Source: Lycium barbarum (taxonomy: Eukaryota > Streptophyta > Magnoliopsida > Solanales > Solanaceae). Taken from it: a DNA stretch of 64,000 bases. A model generated the notes under the pieces. It worked only from the letters and a program-made list of their open reading frames with translations. It searched no databases and was not told the DNA's origin. The position numbers and the translations under genes were made by a program. Below are positions 26,385 through 40,306 of the stretch, piece by piece; position 1 is the stretch's first letter; every line of letters begins with the position of its first letter. The DNA is taken from contig NC_083337.1 in assembly GCF_019175385.1 (NCBI RefSeq), positions 45,484,938 through 45,548,937 on the forward strand, given 5' to 3'.

Positions 26385-26690
26385 CGTGCCCCGGCCCTCC
26401 AGTGAGGGACGCGGTGAATAAACTCATGTATGTCAACATTACATATCATATATGCATATAACGTGCCCCGGCCCTCTAGTGAGGGACGCGGTAAGTAAAT
26501 CATATATGTCAATATCATGTATCATGTATGCATGTAACGTGCTCGGGCCCTCTATTGCGGGACGCGGTGAATAGAGTCATCATATGCCATCCTGGCCACC
26601 ACCCCGTCATCATATCATCATGTCATCATATCATATATACATATAACGTGCCCCGGCCCGCAAGTTGAGGGACGCGGTGAACAATGCAGA
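26385..26690. repeat. GC-rich tandem blocks in the nested LTR
   Basis: Four copies of AACGTGCCCCGGCCCTC, then AGTGAGGGACGCGGTGAATA, about 70-110 bp apart, separated by ATCATATATGTCA-type spacers. The block is an imperfect palindrome, analogous to the CCGGCCCATTATGGGACTCGG blocks of the other LTRs here. Confidence 0.8.
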
Positions 26691-27339
26691 GGAGTACGCA
26701 CGAGAACATACCCTGGCCCGGGACGCAGTGGAGGATACATTAAGGCATGCACGAGCAGAGTCGTGAGAAACTATATGCATATAAAACAAATTTCAAGACT
26801 CGATGGATAAGTACATAGATCGACACTTGAGGTTCAAAAACACGTTTCAAGTCAATCCGAGTTAGTATACGAAAGTTAGGGACATTTTACTACAGAAACC
26901 TCTTTGAACATTTCAGAAGCTGTTTTTGGAAAATCAAAACAATAGTCATATCAAATGCCTCTTGAATATCGTTATGGATCAAATCAAAATAGAACTTTCG
27001 AAACCATACGCACATATCAAGACATAGCAAAACAGTTTTCGGAAGTCAAGAACATTAGCCATCCTAGTGGCTCTAAGAATAGGAGTGTCTTTGAAATCAT
27101 ACATATACTTTTTTTGTTTGTTTCACAAAGATCATGCCAAAAGAAAGAAAGGGTAAGCCTCACATACCTGCTCCGCATCCTATGAGTTATGCTTAATTGT
27201 CCAAACTTGCTATCGCTAATCTACATTCAAGAAGAATTTACACAATCATTAGACTCATCATCACATACTTATCTTAGTCTTTCAAACAAATTCATTTATA
27301 ATCTGCCAAAATTTCGGCAGCATTTCCCTTGTAAATACA

Positions 27340-27450
27340 ACTATCCCCGAGAATCCAACTCGGCCAAATGATCAATCAACAATCCGAGAATTTAACTCGG
27401 CCAATTTATCAACAATAATCCGAGAATTCAACTCGGCCAACTTATCAACA
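27340..27450. repeat. Short tandem repeat, 3 copies
   Basis: Three copies of CCGAGAATTCAACTCGGCCAA with ATCAACAATAAT-type spacers. Each core contains the inverted pair CCGAG and CTCGG. Confidence 0.75.
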
Positions 27451-30181
27451 ACAATACCAACCACCATACTAAAAACTTCATCAATCAATCCAAAATACAT
27501 TCTAACATTAACAACCCTTGTCACATAATTCAACGGCTTTTCATTTATATTCAATTCAACCACATATAGTCAAGCTAACACCAATGATCTCACATTCAAG
27601 TGTTAATCCGAAATCATTCTAACGTGATTCAAGAACACTTCAAACAATTCACATAATATTCAAAACAACCCAACCAACATACTACTTCACCTGAAACCTT
27701 CCAAATTCAACAAGAACAATAACAACATATTTTCTTCTTTCAAATTCATAAACTACACCAACAATCTACACAATTAGCAACTTCATTCTTATAATTACAA
27801 GAAACTATATTAAATCACATTAACTCCTCCAACAATCCACAACGATTACAACTTCATTTCAATTCATCAAACCTTCATTTTCATCATGAAATCCACAACT
27901 ATAACATTCAAAATACTAAATAAAATCAACTCATCATATCTACACAACACCACCCCTATTCGGCCATCACTTGCACACACATATTTCATGAATTTCATCC
28001 ATTTCTAAATACTACAACATGCATACATCATCCCTAACACAAGTAAAGAAGATTGAACACATACCTTTCTCCACACATCTCTTCACTCGGCTAGGGTGTA
28101 TATTGCACCAATGAATGGTTTGCTTGCTTCAACAACCATCCCACGTTAATTAGGGCCTTCAAATTAGTTGGAATACTAGAAGAAAATTATTTTCCTTGAT
28201 CAATTTCTATGGCACCAATTCTTGGAGCCATGGCCGAATGGCCTTCTCTCTTTTTCTTTCTTTTTTCTTCTTCTCCAAGCTTCTAAACTAAGATGAATAT
28301 GTCTTTTTTTTTTCCACCACTTATCTATATATATAATTAATCCCTACAAATAAAAATATGGACACATGGCCATGGGTGGGACCCACATACACCACACGGC
28401 CATGGTGGCGTATTCTTGAACCTTCTTGAATTTTTTTGTGAAATGTCCTTCTTGCCCCTATCCTTCCTCAATATTACCATGAACCACTTTGTGAATTTCC
28501 CTTTTTACCCTAAGCCTTTCTCAACATTTCCATACTAATAAACAACTTGTGCATTAAAATAATCTTGGAACATAGTCTTGCCCTTAACTTACAACGACTA
28601 TATTGAAACATCCGAATGTACAAAATACGGGATATAACAATGATGATATGATGATATGATGATGTGATTATGGCTCCAAGGATGGAATGTGATGACTTTA
28701 TTCACCGAGTCCCATAATGGGTCGGGTACGATATATGATATTGATATGCATGATCTACATTTCATAAGGCAAGTGTATTGGTATTTTGAATGTCATACTT
28801 GTCTCCTGTGATCTCTATTTCAGTCATGATCCTCTTTATTGTATTTCATGCTTTATATACTCAGTACATATCTCGTACTGACCCCCTTTCTCCAAGGGGG
28901 GCTGTGTTTCATGCCTGCAGGTACAGATACTCGATTTGGTGATCCTCCAACTTAGGACTTCTACTCAGCTGTCTTGGAGAGCTCCATTGTTTCGGAGCCT
29001 AGACTTTTGAAATATGGCGGGGCCCTGTCCCGTCATACTTCACTATCGATACTCTTAGAGGTCTGTAGACATATGTGTGGGTTGTGTATAAGTTTGTTCA
29101 GCAGTGTCTATACGATGTGCTACGGATATGTTCGTCTGTAGTAGCAACCTTGTCGGCTTGCGTATGGTATTGATATGTAGTGGCAGCCTTGTCGGCTTGC
29201 GTATCATATTGACATGTAGTGGCAGCATTGTCGGCTCGCGTATCATACTATGTTTTGATTGGTTATGACTCCTCAGGAGACAGGTTATCGGGATATATAT
29301 ATACATGATGACGTTATGAACCTTTGGAGTTCTTTTGCAAGTTTCCACATTGTTCTTAGATTCAGTTTGACTATATCTAACAGGTACGTATACGAGTGTC
29401 CAGCTCGGGTACTAGTCATGGCCCACGGGGCTGGGTCGTGACACATACGGCCCGTATAAAATGTACTGACCATATGTTGGTCTGTATATCTTGGTCGGGA
29501 CAGATTTCAACATTTAATATAAGGACCCTCCCCTCATTAATTCATTTCATTTCCACTCTCCTCTCTTCAAGAAACCTCTAGAACACTCTCTAATATTCAT
29601 CCACAAGAATTCAAGGGAAAACCAAGATCAACTACACCAAATCCATGAAAACAAATGTATGAAACCTAGAAAAAGTTCATCTACACCAAGAAATCTCAAG
29701 GGAAGTGAGTTAGGGTTTTGTTGTAAGAAGAGAAGTTCCACTCAAGGGTTGTTCATCCATCATCTAAGGTAAGTTTTATGACTATACCATGTTGTTTAAG
29801 GTATTGGAAGTCTAAGACACTTGAATTGTAGAAAGATGTAGGAGACGGGTCATGAAAGAGTGAATAGTGTCATTGTTGAATAATAGTTTGGGATGAATTA
29901 TGAATGTTAGTATGTTGTGATTGTAAAGATGTTATGAATGACGTTTAGAGCATGGAATAAGTATTATATATGAGCAAACGCGATAGTGAGCTATAACCAT
30001 AATTGTGGGGAAATTGAAGGGAAATGGTGAATTGTGAGAAATGTAGATGAACTATGGTTGTTGGTTGCGATATTGTGAATGTTGTTATGAACATTTGGGA
30101 GTTGATATACAATATGGGAAAAGTAGTAGAGACAAAGGAAATGCTGTCCAATTTTCCCTAGAAATAGTAACACGTTCTTAT

Positions 30182-32957
30182 TGTCACGACCCAACCCCGT
30201 AGGCCGTGACTAGTGCCCGAGCTGGACACTCGTATACGTACCTGTTAGCTATAATCAACCCAAAACTAACATAATAAAGAAACTTGTAAAGAAAAACGTT
30301 GTCTCCGAACTGTCACACATATATATATATACATCATGGTAACCTGTCTCCTGAGGAGTCACAATCAATCAAGCATGACATAATACGCAAGCCGACAAGG
30401 CTGCCACTACATACGGGAACATCCCAAAATATAAGTCATGCTAACATAGCCAAACAACATCTGTACACAACCCACACATATGTTTACAGACCTCTAAGAG
30501 TATCAACAGTGTCATATGACGGGACAGGGCCCCGCCGTACCCCTGGATAAAAATATATATACATCAAAAAGGATTTGTACCAAAATTCTAGGCTCCAGGA
30601 CAATGGAGCACTCCAAGACAGCTGAATGGAAATCCTAAGTTGGGGGATCACCAAATCGAGCATTTGTACCTACGGGCATGAAACGCAGCCCCCCCCCCCC
30701 CCCCCCCCCGAAGAAAGGAGGTCAGTACAAGATATGTACTGAGTATATAAAGCATGAAATACAATAAGAAAGATCATAACTGAAGTAGAGATTCCAGGAG
30801 ACAAGTATGCTAACCAAGTAATCACTGTGCCTGTACCTTACGAAACAAAATCATGCATATCACTATCATATACAGTATCCGGCCCATTATGGGACTCGGT
30901 GAATAAAATCATATTATCATATCATCATATCATCATATACCGTACCCGGCCCATTATGGGACTCGGTGAATAAAGTCATGTACACGTATACCATACCCGG
31001 CCCATCATGGGACTCGGTGCCATAATCATATCATCATATCATCATATACATATACCGTACCCGGCACATTATGGGACTTGGTGAATAAAGTCGTGTACAC
31101 GTATACCATACCCGGCCCATCATAGGACTTGGTGCCATAATCATATCATCATATACATATACCGTACCCGGCCCTCTAGTGAGGGACTCGGTGAATAATG
31201 TAGTGAATCTGTGCACGAATACATACCCGGCCCATTATGGGACTCGGTGAATGATACAGTAACAGTATGCACGAGTAGAATATCATGAGCAACCATATGC
31301 AACTACATCATCATCTGAGACTCAATAGAATAAGTGGACTAACTAACACTCGAATATCAAGACAATAGTCATGGTAAGTATGGATGTCAACAAGAACTAT
31401 ATCAAATAGAGCCTCAGGAATCATACGTCATGTGCCAAGATAATGCAAAACAGCTATTGGAAGTCAAGGACGTTAATCATTACAGATTCCTTAAGAATAG
31501 GAACTCTTACACACCAACTACTATCCAACGTATAGAGGACTCGAGGGGAAACTCAATCACTTAAGAGTTCTAGCATCAAGAAGTGAATAAGAATCATGAA
31601 TCACACTCAAGACTTACGAATAGAATTACCCCAAAGCTCATATCATTCATCACTTAAATCTAAGACATGCCAAAAGAAAGAAGGGGCAGCTTTACATACT
31701 TGTCGTAGATCAACCGTAACCAAGCTTACTTCGTCGCTCCTTTAGCCTATTTAATATGAAAGTAACACTATTGTTAATCAACTATGACTTTCCAGCTCAT
31801 AACTCTACAACCAAGCACTTATAGGGATTATTTCTTAGCCCACACTTCTCGGCTAGTATTTTGATCAGTTACGGACTTAATGGAAATCGGGCAGCATTTC
31901 CCCTATATAACTCACCTAACCCGAACTTCCAATTAATCTCCTGTTATCACAACAATACCAACAACAACAATAATAGAAATATTCATATCAAATCCTTACA
32001 ATCCAGCCCATAAACAACTCAAACAACCCAATAATGTTTCTTAACCCTTTTCCAATCCAAATCATTAACATTTAAGATTATACACCAAACAGACCAACAT
32101 ACGCTTTGTATATGATATGTTATACACTTCTTTCTTCCGAATTTAGAAGCCATATCAACGACAACACGACAACAACACGAACAACAACATATGAACATAA
32201 ACCACACTTTCAATCTTTCAACTCAACAATTCCATATAACAACTACAACTCCTAATACCAACGAATTCATACAATTTCTTACTTCCAATTTCATCTAATA
32301 CAATTTTAATCTTTCCATTACAACACCATTAATCCAACTATACCATGAAGTGAGAAGATCTTACCTTAATTTAATCGGAGCAAATTCTACACTCGCTTGC
32401 ACCAATTGCACCGCTTCTTCTTTCTTCAATTTAAATCCTAACTCGTTGCTTCCTTTGGTACGTTTAAATCACCTTGGAGATTTAATCTAGATTTTTTTTT
32501 AAATGCCAAGGCTGGCCGTGAACAGTGGCCGCCGTGAACAGTGGCCACCGTGAACAGTGGCGGCCGTGACCAGTGCAGCTTTGTTTCAAGAATGAAGATG
32601 AAGTTTGTGAAGGAAAAAGGTGATCCACTAGTCATCACAATACATATATATGTAGCCCCTCCATTTGACACATGTCCAACCAAATGACATGTGTCCCACT
32701 ATGACATGTCATCCTCCATGATCCAATTATATTCATCCATGTATTGTAGTGGGGCCTACTTAATAATCTAATCATAATTAATTAATCCGTAATCTCCATT
32801 AATAATTCTACACCAATTAAATTTACAAGCAATCGTGCACTCGTTAAAGATCGGGGATTAAAAGCCCTTGTCACATATCCCAAAAATTAATCTCGTCCTT
32901 AAACTTACGTCGATTAGCTTAAGAATAATTCGACGTATAAAAATACGGGGTATAACA
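30182..32957 (-). repeat. Left LTR of the 10.1-kb element
   Basis: 2776 bp, from TGTCACGACCCAACCCCGTA to GGGGTATAACA. Compared with 37557-40306 it shows only scattered substitutions and short indels. Examples are a longer C run (21 C at 30689-30709) and an extra GTGAACAGTGGC unit near 32520-32570. Confidence 0.93.
30880..31250. repeat. Tandem palindromic blocks in the LTR
   Basis: About seven copies of CCCGGCCCATTATGGGACTC followed by GGTGAATAA or GGTGCCATAATCATA. CCCATTATGGG is a near-perfect palindrome. The matching array in the other LTR is at about 38245-38620. These lie in the LTR part that also holds promoter-like boxes, but no function is shown. Confidence 0.85.
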
Positions 32958-32975
32958 TCCTTCCCCCCTTTAAAA
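32958..32975 (-). other. Polypurine tract of the 10.1-kb element
   Basis: TCCTTCCCCCCTTTAAAA in plus coordinates is a purine tract on the minus strand, directly upstream of the 3' LTR. Confidence 0.85.
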
Positions 32976-35900
32976 CATTCGTCCTCGAATGTTAAACTGG
33001 TCCTGAACTCCCAATACTTTCTCAAGTGTTCTCTTATTTTATTATGCCCTTCACATACCTCTTCCATTGGTCGATTCGCTATAATCCACTATAACGCATT
33101 CCATGTCTCTACATAGTCATTCCTGTAATATCTCCTCTTTCTGTTACTTCCCGAGGTAATAATTCCGCGTCATTGTCTTTACTCTTCTCTTTATTTCGCA
33201 GTTGATTGTCAGCTGTATTGCGAGCTCTTCTGCTGAAATGTTACTGTCTTTCTTGTCTGTATACTATTCAGTTGTACTGTCACTAGTTGATTCGGACTTG
33301 TACTCATGGTGCACGTAGTCATAACTCGACTCTTTCTTTTTTTATACTTACTCCTTTAAGATGATGTCACTTCACTTTACCTTCTTATCCTTAAACACGA
33401 TCCACCCCATCCTCCACCGATTCATTAGACTTTAATATCCCTGGAGTATTGCATGCCTCTGATAACCTGTAGACCCTTCGCAGGTTCTACAAGTAGAACG
33501 AAATTTCCCAGAGGGTAACATTTTTGTACTCCAATATCCTTGCTTTACTCCGTTGTTACAGTCCGTATTCTGGAATCCTCAGCATCATGTGTCACTTCCT
33601 GACTTTCTTTTAAAGGTGTTTAACTATCACTTGCTATTACTCCTTGATCTCGATCTTTTGGGTTGGCTATCAAATAGCGCTAGGGTTCCCTCATATTATA
33701 ACTTCACTGTCATCCAGTAACCCGCTTGTTCTGATTGTCTCGGTTAAATCACTTCATAATTTCTTTTACCCTAACTGGCAATACTTTAGGCATATTTTCT
33801 CGTGTCATTTCTCTATTTTTGACTCAAACTCTTCTATTGCCCCTTTACTCAAATTTGCTCTTAGTTCTCCTATCACGCATCCTATTGCAATCTTTACACA
33901 AGTATGTGTAGGTGCTCAAATCAGCCCGGAAAATGCCTTAGCGTCACCACGCTAGTCTTTATGCAGACCCTATATTCTTCTCTTATCTCTTTCAATTGAT
34001 ATCAAGGCCCAACTATGGCTTTTGCCCTCAGTACTAATTTCATCTCTGTAGTTTTACCTCAAACCATCTTACACCTTTCTTTGATGTACCCAAAATATTG
34101 CAACCGCATTGTTGCTACTGAATTCTTACTCTTCTTATTAAGTACTCACTTGGTCTCATTCTTAACATACAAATATGCATAGATCGCATAACTATTCTTG
34201 TATAACTTGTACAAAGTACATCCAGTTTTAGTCGTAGTCTTTCCTTCTCCTGGTTTATTCTGCTCTACATATCTTATTGTACTAAAACTCACTTGCTGTT
34301 TATTTTGTCATACTCCTTTCCCTTCCTTTACTACTTATGTGTCACAATGTCATTAGCCAATAACTCTGTTGCCAACATCTTAACCTCTAATCCAGTATAG
34401 CCTTGCTATCCCTTAAGTTACTCGTTACCATTCTCTTGTCGTATTCTTTCTTTTTATAAGCATCCACCTTCCGATGTCATATTATCCAAGGTCTTTACCA
34501 ATAATTCTCAGCACTGTCTCAAATACCATCTTGGTTTCTATCCGTTTATTGATTGCTTTCAAATCTCACTAACTTGTTTCAGCAAGGGATCTCACTTAAA
34601 GTTTAAGTATTTACATTAAACGTGTTGCAGTGTCAGTTGATTTCATCTTACACTTGCATTTTTCTCATCCGCTTCCCCTCTTTAAGGTGTACCCACTTTC
34701 AAATTTTCAAATTCATATGATTCTTTTCCAATACATTTGGTATAATACACCATACCCATGTCTTCCTTTATATCATCTATAATTTAGATTACCCATGTAT
34801 GAAACCCCAACACAATCACGAGGCGATGAGAACTCTCGACATATAGTACAAAATCTCATCTGATGATTGGTACTCGAGTAATATAATTAATGTAGCAATT
34901 TATCCAAAGCCACATTCCATTTATTCTGATCAGTAATTAGCTAGTGCTTATAGTCGTTTCAAATTCCCCATTCGGTAGCACTTATATTCTAATGATAACG
35001 TCCCAAGCTTTCTTGTAACACTATCTTTATCCCAACGAATATCACCTGTTTCCTCTAATAAACTCACAATACATCAGTTGTTTCGCGAATCTACAATCCT
35101 TATCCTTTAAGGATTTCACTATTTTCCAAGGTGAAGTCACATACACGCAGTACTCCTTTATGCCTCATGCTCTTTCATTCTTGTTGTATACCCAACGCTA
35201 ACTTCTAAATTACTCAAAATCATATCAAATTCGTCTTAATAGTGGTCTTGTCTTATCACCTTCTCGTCGTACTACACCTTAAGTTCGTAGCTATATATAT
35301 TTCCCTTTTATCCTATACTCATACTCAATTAATTACGTCCGTCTTGAGTGCTTCCTTAGTATTCCTTTCATTTCTCCAGTCTATGTCCATCTTTTATTTT
35401 GTGCACGAGGAATCTCATGCTACTCCTGTATCCTTCGGAAAACACTACTTTTACATAACCCCTTTCTCACTTTCGAAACATATTCTGTTCATCTCTATTT
35501 GTTCTTATCATACCAATCATTTCTGGCATTCATTTTGTCTCGTTGCTCATCTTCCTTTAGGTTGTTCTTTCACAGTTCTGTCACTTATATTACTCGTTAT
35601 CTTGACTATACATGTCATAACCTATTACTAGACTGTTATCCCGCTCGCTTTCTTCTTATTTTCCTTCCTTCAATTAACCCCTTCTTTGCTTGTGCTCGGT
35701 TTCCTTTTCATATAATCTCAACTCTGAACATTCCCTATAGAACATTATAAGTCTTTCTTATTCGTTCTATACCTTGCCTTCCCATTTCACATTTGCCTTA
35801 GAACATTATAAGTCTTTCTTATTCGCTCTATACCTTGCCTTCTCATTTCACATTTGCCTTTATGCTTTAGTCGCATAGGTCACGCCATATCTTTTAGTCA

Positions 35901-37556
35901 CTTCTTTACTAGGCTTTACTCATTTTTATAACCATCCCTATTACATTCACATAATATCCTGTTCGTAATCAATTCTTTAATGTAACATTTCTTAACCTTA
36001 TTCACGATTCTTACTATGGTTTAATTACACTCTGTGGGGCAGGCGTACTTAACCTTTTACCCTTTCTGCTCAATCTTAGCCTTAATACCTCACAGGCTCT
36101 CTTATCAATGCATTCATATCCGTTACAATTCTTCCTCCTCCGTACTCTTGTCTCAATCATACTATTACTCCTTTTAACTATAAACTCATCGTAATCTATC
36201 CCTACTTATCAGTTCACTCGATACCTCAAATAAGCGTTCCGTTAAGATTTGTCACCTTTTTCTAAATCATCCCTTAGTGTCACAAGCCCTTCCAAATCAT
36301 CCTAGCATTTCATCAATAACACATGAAACACATGATCCTAGACAGCCCACAAGTTTGAGTTTTCCTTCCACAAATTCCATCTTCAACTAGTTGATTAAGA
36401 ACTAATAAAATGTCACCATGAAGCATTCTCCAACCACCACCAGAAGAAAAACTAGAATCCGACAAGCACCACAGGACTTCTAGTGCTTGATTCACCTGGT
36501 TTACCTCGAGATTTATTCTTGAGTCGTGAATGAATTATTTAGTTTATAAACTACTTGTTGTATGCTTTGTACTTTTCCAATAGTGAAACTTAATTGCCGG
36601 ACGTTTTTACCCTTCAACATGAGCTTTTCCTAAGGTAAAAATGTGGCTGGAAAGTATTCTGGTCCGTTCAAATGAATTCCAAACTTTGCCGCTCATATAT
36701 GCTTCTTCCAAATAAAATTTCCCAAATAAGAATGGTGCCTCTTACGGATGACATGGAGGGTATCTCTTAAAGCTTTAATCCAACATGATAAGTTTACCAT
36801 ATCGATGTCGGCCTCATAATTACTATCACCATCAATTCAACAGTCAAGTAACTCTTCAAAGTCTGTTATACTTACCACTTAGTCAAATCTTATCATTACT
36901 ATTGATACGACCTTTCAAGAATATTACAAACTTATACCTCATTTTCTTCTCTTTTTTTTTTGAAAAATTTTGACAGAGTTTCCCCTGTATTTCTTACTTA
37001 TCCCAAAACCTGCACGCAGGAAATACCAACAATGCCTCACAGAGCCAACACATATACGTATATATCATATCGTATCTTAGCCACACATGGCTCCCAATTT
37101 CCAGTGAAAAGTATAAAGGTGTCGGAACTGACCTCACATATCGCACCTCGAGACGTACCTGATCCTTTAACGATTTGTCCTGTTATACCTTCCTATCTAC
37201 CTCCCCTTTCATCCTTCAACTTTACATTTCAATCATATTCCAATATTCTTACCTTATCCGACATGCCCCTTTCGCACCATTGCTTACTTGTGTACTGTGT
37301 AGCTTACAATATCATCAGTCGCCTTTTTTTTTCTTCAGTTGATGTCGTTCTTCAGCTGAAATCAAAGGTTAGTATAAGGAATTTCATTTCCTATGCCTGG
37401 GCTCTATCGCACGATCTTAGATATGAAAGAAAGGTAACATCCTAAATGTCCTGTAGCTTCCTATTTATAGATGTGGTGCACAACACACCGATAAACAAGA
37501 CTCTACTAGACACGGTCTGTAGACACTCCGAGGATGAACTGCTCTGATACCACTTT
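32976..37556 (-). other. Non-coding interior of the 10.1-kb element
   Basis: There are no sense-strand frames with retroviral domains. The plus strand (antisense to the element) is pyrimidine-rich and contains long Ser/Phe/Leu-rich open frames, such as 35242-35631 and 36960-37445. Parts match antisense frames in the first element because the DNA is shared. The leader next to the primer-binding site (about 37370-37540) resembles the leader of the autonomous element at 22900-23090, which suggests gag-pol was replaced in an ancestor. Confidence 0.75.
37541..37552 (-). other. Primer-binding site of the 10.1-kb element
   Basis: GCTCTGATACCA, an exact complement of the tRNA-iMet site TGGTATCAGAGC, four bases from the LTR. 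Confidence 0.9.
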
Positions 37557-40306
37557 TGTCATGACCCAACCCCGTAGGCCGTGACTAGTGCCCGAGCTGG
37601 ACACTCGTATACGTACCTGTTAGCTATAATCAACCCAAAACTAACATAATAGAGAAACTTGTAAAGCAAAACGTCGTCTCAGAACTTTCACATATATATA
37701 TACATCATGGTAACCTGTCTCCTGAGGAGTCACAATCAATCAAGCATGACATAATACGCAAGCCGACAAGGCTGCCACTACATACGGGAACATCCCAAAA
37801 TATAAGTCATGCTAACATAGCCAAACAACATCTGTACACAACCCACACATATGTTTACAGACCACTAAGAGTATCAACAGTGTCATATGACGGGACAGGG
37901 CCCCGCCGTACCCCTGGATAAACAAATATATACATCAAAAAGGATCTGTACCAAAAGTCTAGGCTCCGAGATAATGGAGCACTCCAAGACAGCTGAATGG
38001 AAATCCTAAGTTGGGGGATCACCAAATCGAGCGTCTGTACCTACGGGCATGAAACGCAGCCTCCCACCCCCACCCCCCCGGAAGAAAGGGGGTCAGTACG
38101 AGATATGTACTGAGTATATAAAGCATGAAATACAATAAGGAAGATCATAACTGAAGTAGAGATTCCAGGAGACAAGTATGATAACCAAGAAATCACTGTG
38201 TCTGTACCTTACGAAACAAAATCATGCATATCACTATCATATACCGTATCCGGCCCATTATGGGACTCGGTGAATAAAATTATATTATCATATCATCATA
38301 TACCATACCCGGCCCATTATGGGACTCGGTGAATAAAGTCGTGTACACGTATACCATACCCGGCCCATCATGGGACTCGGTGCCATAATCATATCATCAT
38401 ATCATCATATACATATACCGTACCCGGCCCATTATGGGACTTGGTGAATAAAGTCTTGTACACGTATACCATACCCGGCCCATCATAGGACTCGGTGCCA
38501 TAATCATATCATCATATACATATACCGTACCCGGCCCTCTAGTGAGGGACTCGGTGAATAATGTAGTGAAACTGTGCACGAATACATACCCGGCCCATTA
38601 TGGGACTCGGTGAATGATACAGTAACAGTATGCACGAGTAGAATATCATGAGCAACCATATGCAACTACATCATCATCTGAGACTCAATAGAGTAAGTGG
38701 ACTAACTAACACTCGAATATCAAGACTATAGTCATGGTAAGTATGGATGTCAATAAGAACTATATCAAATAGAGCCTCAGGAATCATACGTCATGTGCCA
38801 AGATAATGCAAAACAGCTATTGGAAGTCAAGGACATTAATAATTACAGAGTCCTTAAGAATAGGAACTCTTACACACCAACTACTATCCAACGTATAGAG
38901 GACTCGAGGGGAAACTCAATCACTTAAGAGTTCTAGCATTAAGAAGTGAATAAGAATCATGAATCACACTCAAGACTTACGAATAGAATTACCCCAAAGC
39001 TCATATCATTCATCACTTAAATCTAAGACATGCCAAAAGAAAGAAGGGGCAGCTTTACATACTTGTCGTAGATCAACCGTAACCAAGCTTACTTCGTTGC
39101 TCTTTTAACCTATTTAATATGAAAGTAACACTATTGTTAATCAACTATGACTTTCCAGCTCATAACTCTACAACCAAGCACTTATAGGGATTATTTCTTA
39201 GCCCACACTTCTCGGCTAGTATTTTGATCAGTTACGGACTTAATGGAAATCGGGCAGCATTTCCCCTATATAACTCACCTAACCCGAACTTCCAATTAAT
39301 CTCCTGCTATCACAACAATACCAACAACAACAATAATAGAAATATTCATATCAAATCCTTACAATCCAGCCCATAAACAACTCAAACAACCCAATAATGT
39401 TTCTTAACCCTTTTCCAATCCAAATCATTAACATTTAAGATTATACACCAAACAGACCAACATACGCTTTGTATATGATATGTTATACACTTCTTTCTTC
39501 CGAATTTAGAAGCCATATCAACGACAACACGACAACAACACGAACAACAACATATGAACATAAACCACACTTTCAATCTTTCAACTCAACAATTCCATAT
39601 AACAACTACAACTCCTAATACCAACGAATTCATACAATTTCTTACTTCCAATTTCATCTAATACAATTTTAATCTTTCCATTACAACACCATTAATCCAA
39701 CTATACCATGAAGTGAGAAGATCTTACCTTAATATAATCGGAGCAAATTCTACACTCGCTTGCACCAATTGCACCGCTTCTTCTTTCTTCAATTTAAATC
39801 CTAACTCGCTGCTTCCTTTGGGACGTTTAAATCACCTTGGAGATTTAATCTAGATTTTTTTTTTAAATTCCAAGGCTGGCCATGAACAGTGGCCGCCGTG
39901 AACAGTGCAGCCGTGAACAGTGCAGCTTTGTTTCAAGAATGAAGATGAAGTTTGTGAAGGCAAAATGTGATCCACTAGTCATCACAATACATATATATAT
40001 ATAGCCCCTCCATTTGACACATGTCCAACCAAATGACATGTGTCCCACTATGACATGTCATCCTCCATGATCCAATTATATTTATCCATGTATTGTAGTG
40101 GGGCCCACTTAATAATCTAATCATAATTAATTAATCCCTAATCTCCGTTAATAATTCTACACCAATTAAATTTACAAGCAATCGTGCACTCGTTAAAGAT
40201 CGGGGATTAAAAGCCCTTGTCACATATCCCAAAAATTAATCTCGTCCTTAAACTTACGTCGATTAGCTTAAGAATAATTCGACGTATAAAAATACGGGGT
40301 ATAACA
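37557..40306 (-). repeat. Right LTR of the 10.1-kb element (5' LTR in element sense)
   Basis: 2750 bp from TGTCATGACCC to GGGGTATAACA. The terminal motif has one C-to-T change relative to the left copy (TGTCACGACCC). It contains the palindromic block array at about 38245-38620. Confidence 0.92.

Larger units (their letters stand above)
25739..28639 (-). mobile_element. Solo LTR nested inside the solo LTR (2.9 kb)
   Basis: It starts TGTCACACCC at 25739 and ends GGGATATAACA at 28639, flanked by ATGAT at 25734-25738 and 28640-28644. The ends show minus orientation. There is no internal domain. It carries two small tandem arrays, annotated separately, and a long A/C-rich stretch (27450-28060) with no coding signal. 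Confidence 0.92.
23721..29443 (+). mobile_element. Solo LTR in plus orientation, itself interrupted
   Basis: It starts TGTTACACCCCAG at 23721 and ends GGGTCGTGACA at 29443, flanked by CATAC at 23716-23720 and 29444-29448. Without the nested LTR it is about 2.8 kb. Its U5 half (28640-29443), with the 25290-25738 part, resembles the LTR of the first element (1-1340): it shares the CCGAGTCCC palindromic blocks and the TGGCAGCCTTGTCGGCTTGC repeats. No primer-binding site is attached, so the interior was lost by LTR-LTR recombination. Confidence 0.9.
30182..40306 (-). mobile_element. Complete non-autonomous LTR retrotransposon (10.1 kb)
   Basis: Two near-identical LTRs (30182-32957 and 37557-40306) flank a 4.6-kb interior. 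The outer ends are TGTCACGACCC and GGGGTATAACA, with CTTAT duplicated at 30177-30181 and 40307-40311. The primer-binding site beside the right LTR and polypurine tract beside the left LTR set minus orientation. The interior has no gag or pol and matches the interior of the first element, so both are LARD-like relatives. Structural completeness and closely matching LTRs make it one of the youngest insertions in the window. Confidence 0.93.

Noticed and set aside
36960..37445. 161-codon open frame in plus orientation
   Set aside because: It is antisense to the non-coding interior and leader of the 10.1-kb element. The matching region of the first element has only a 77-codon frame (1538-1771), so this is shared DNA and not a conserved protein.
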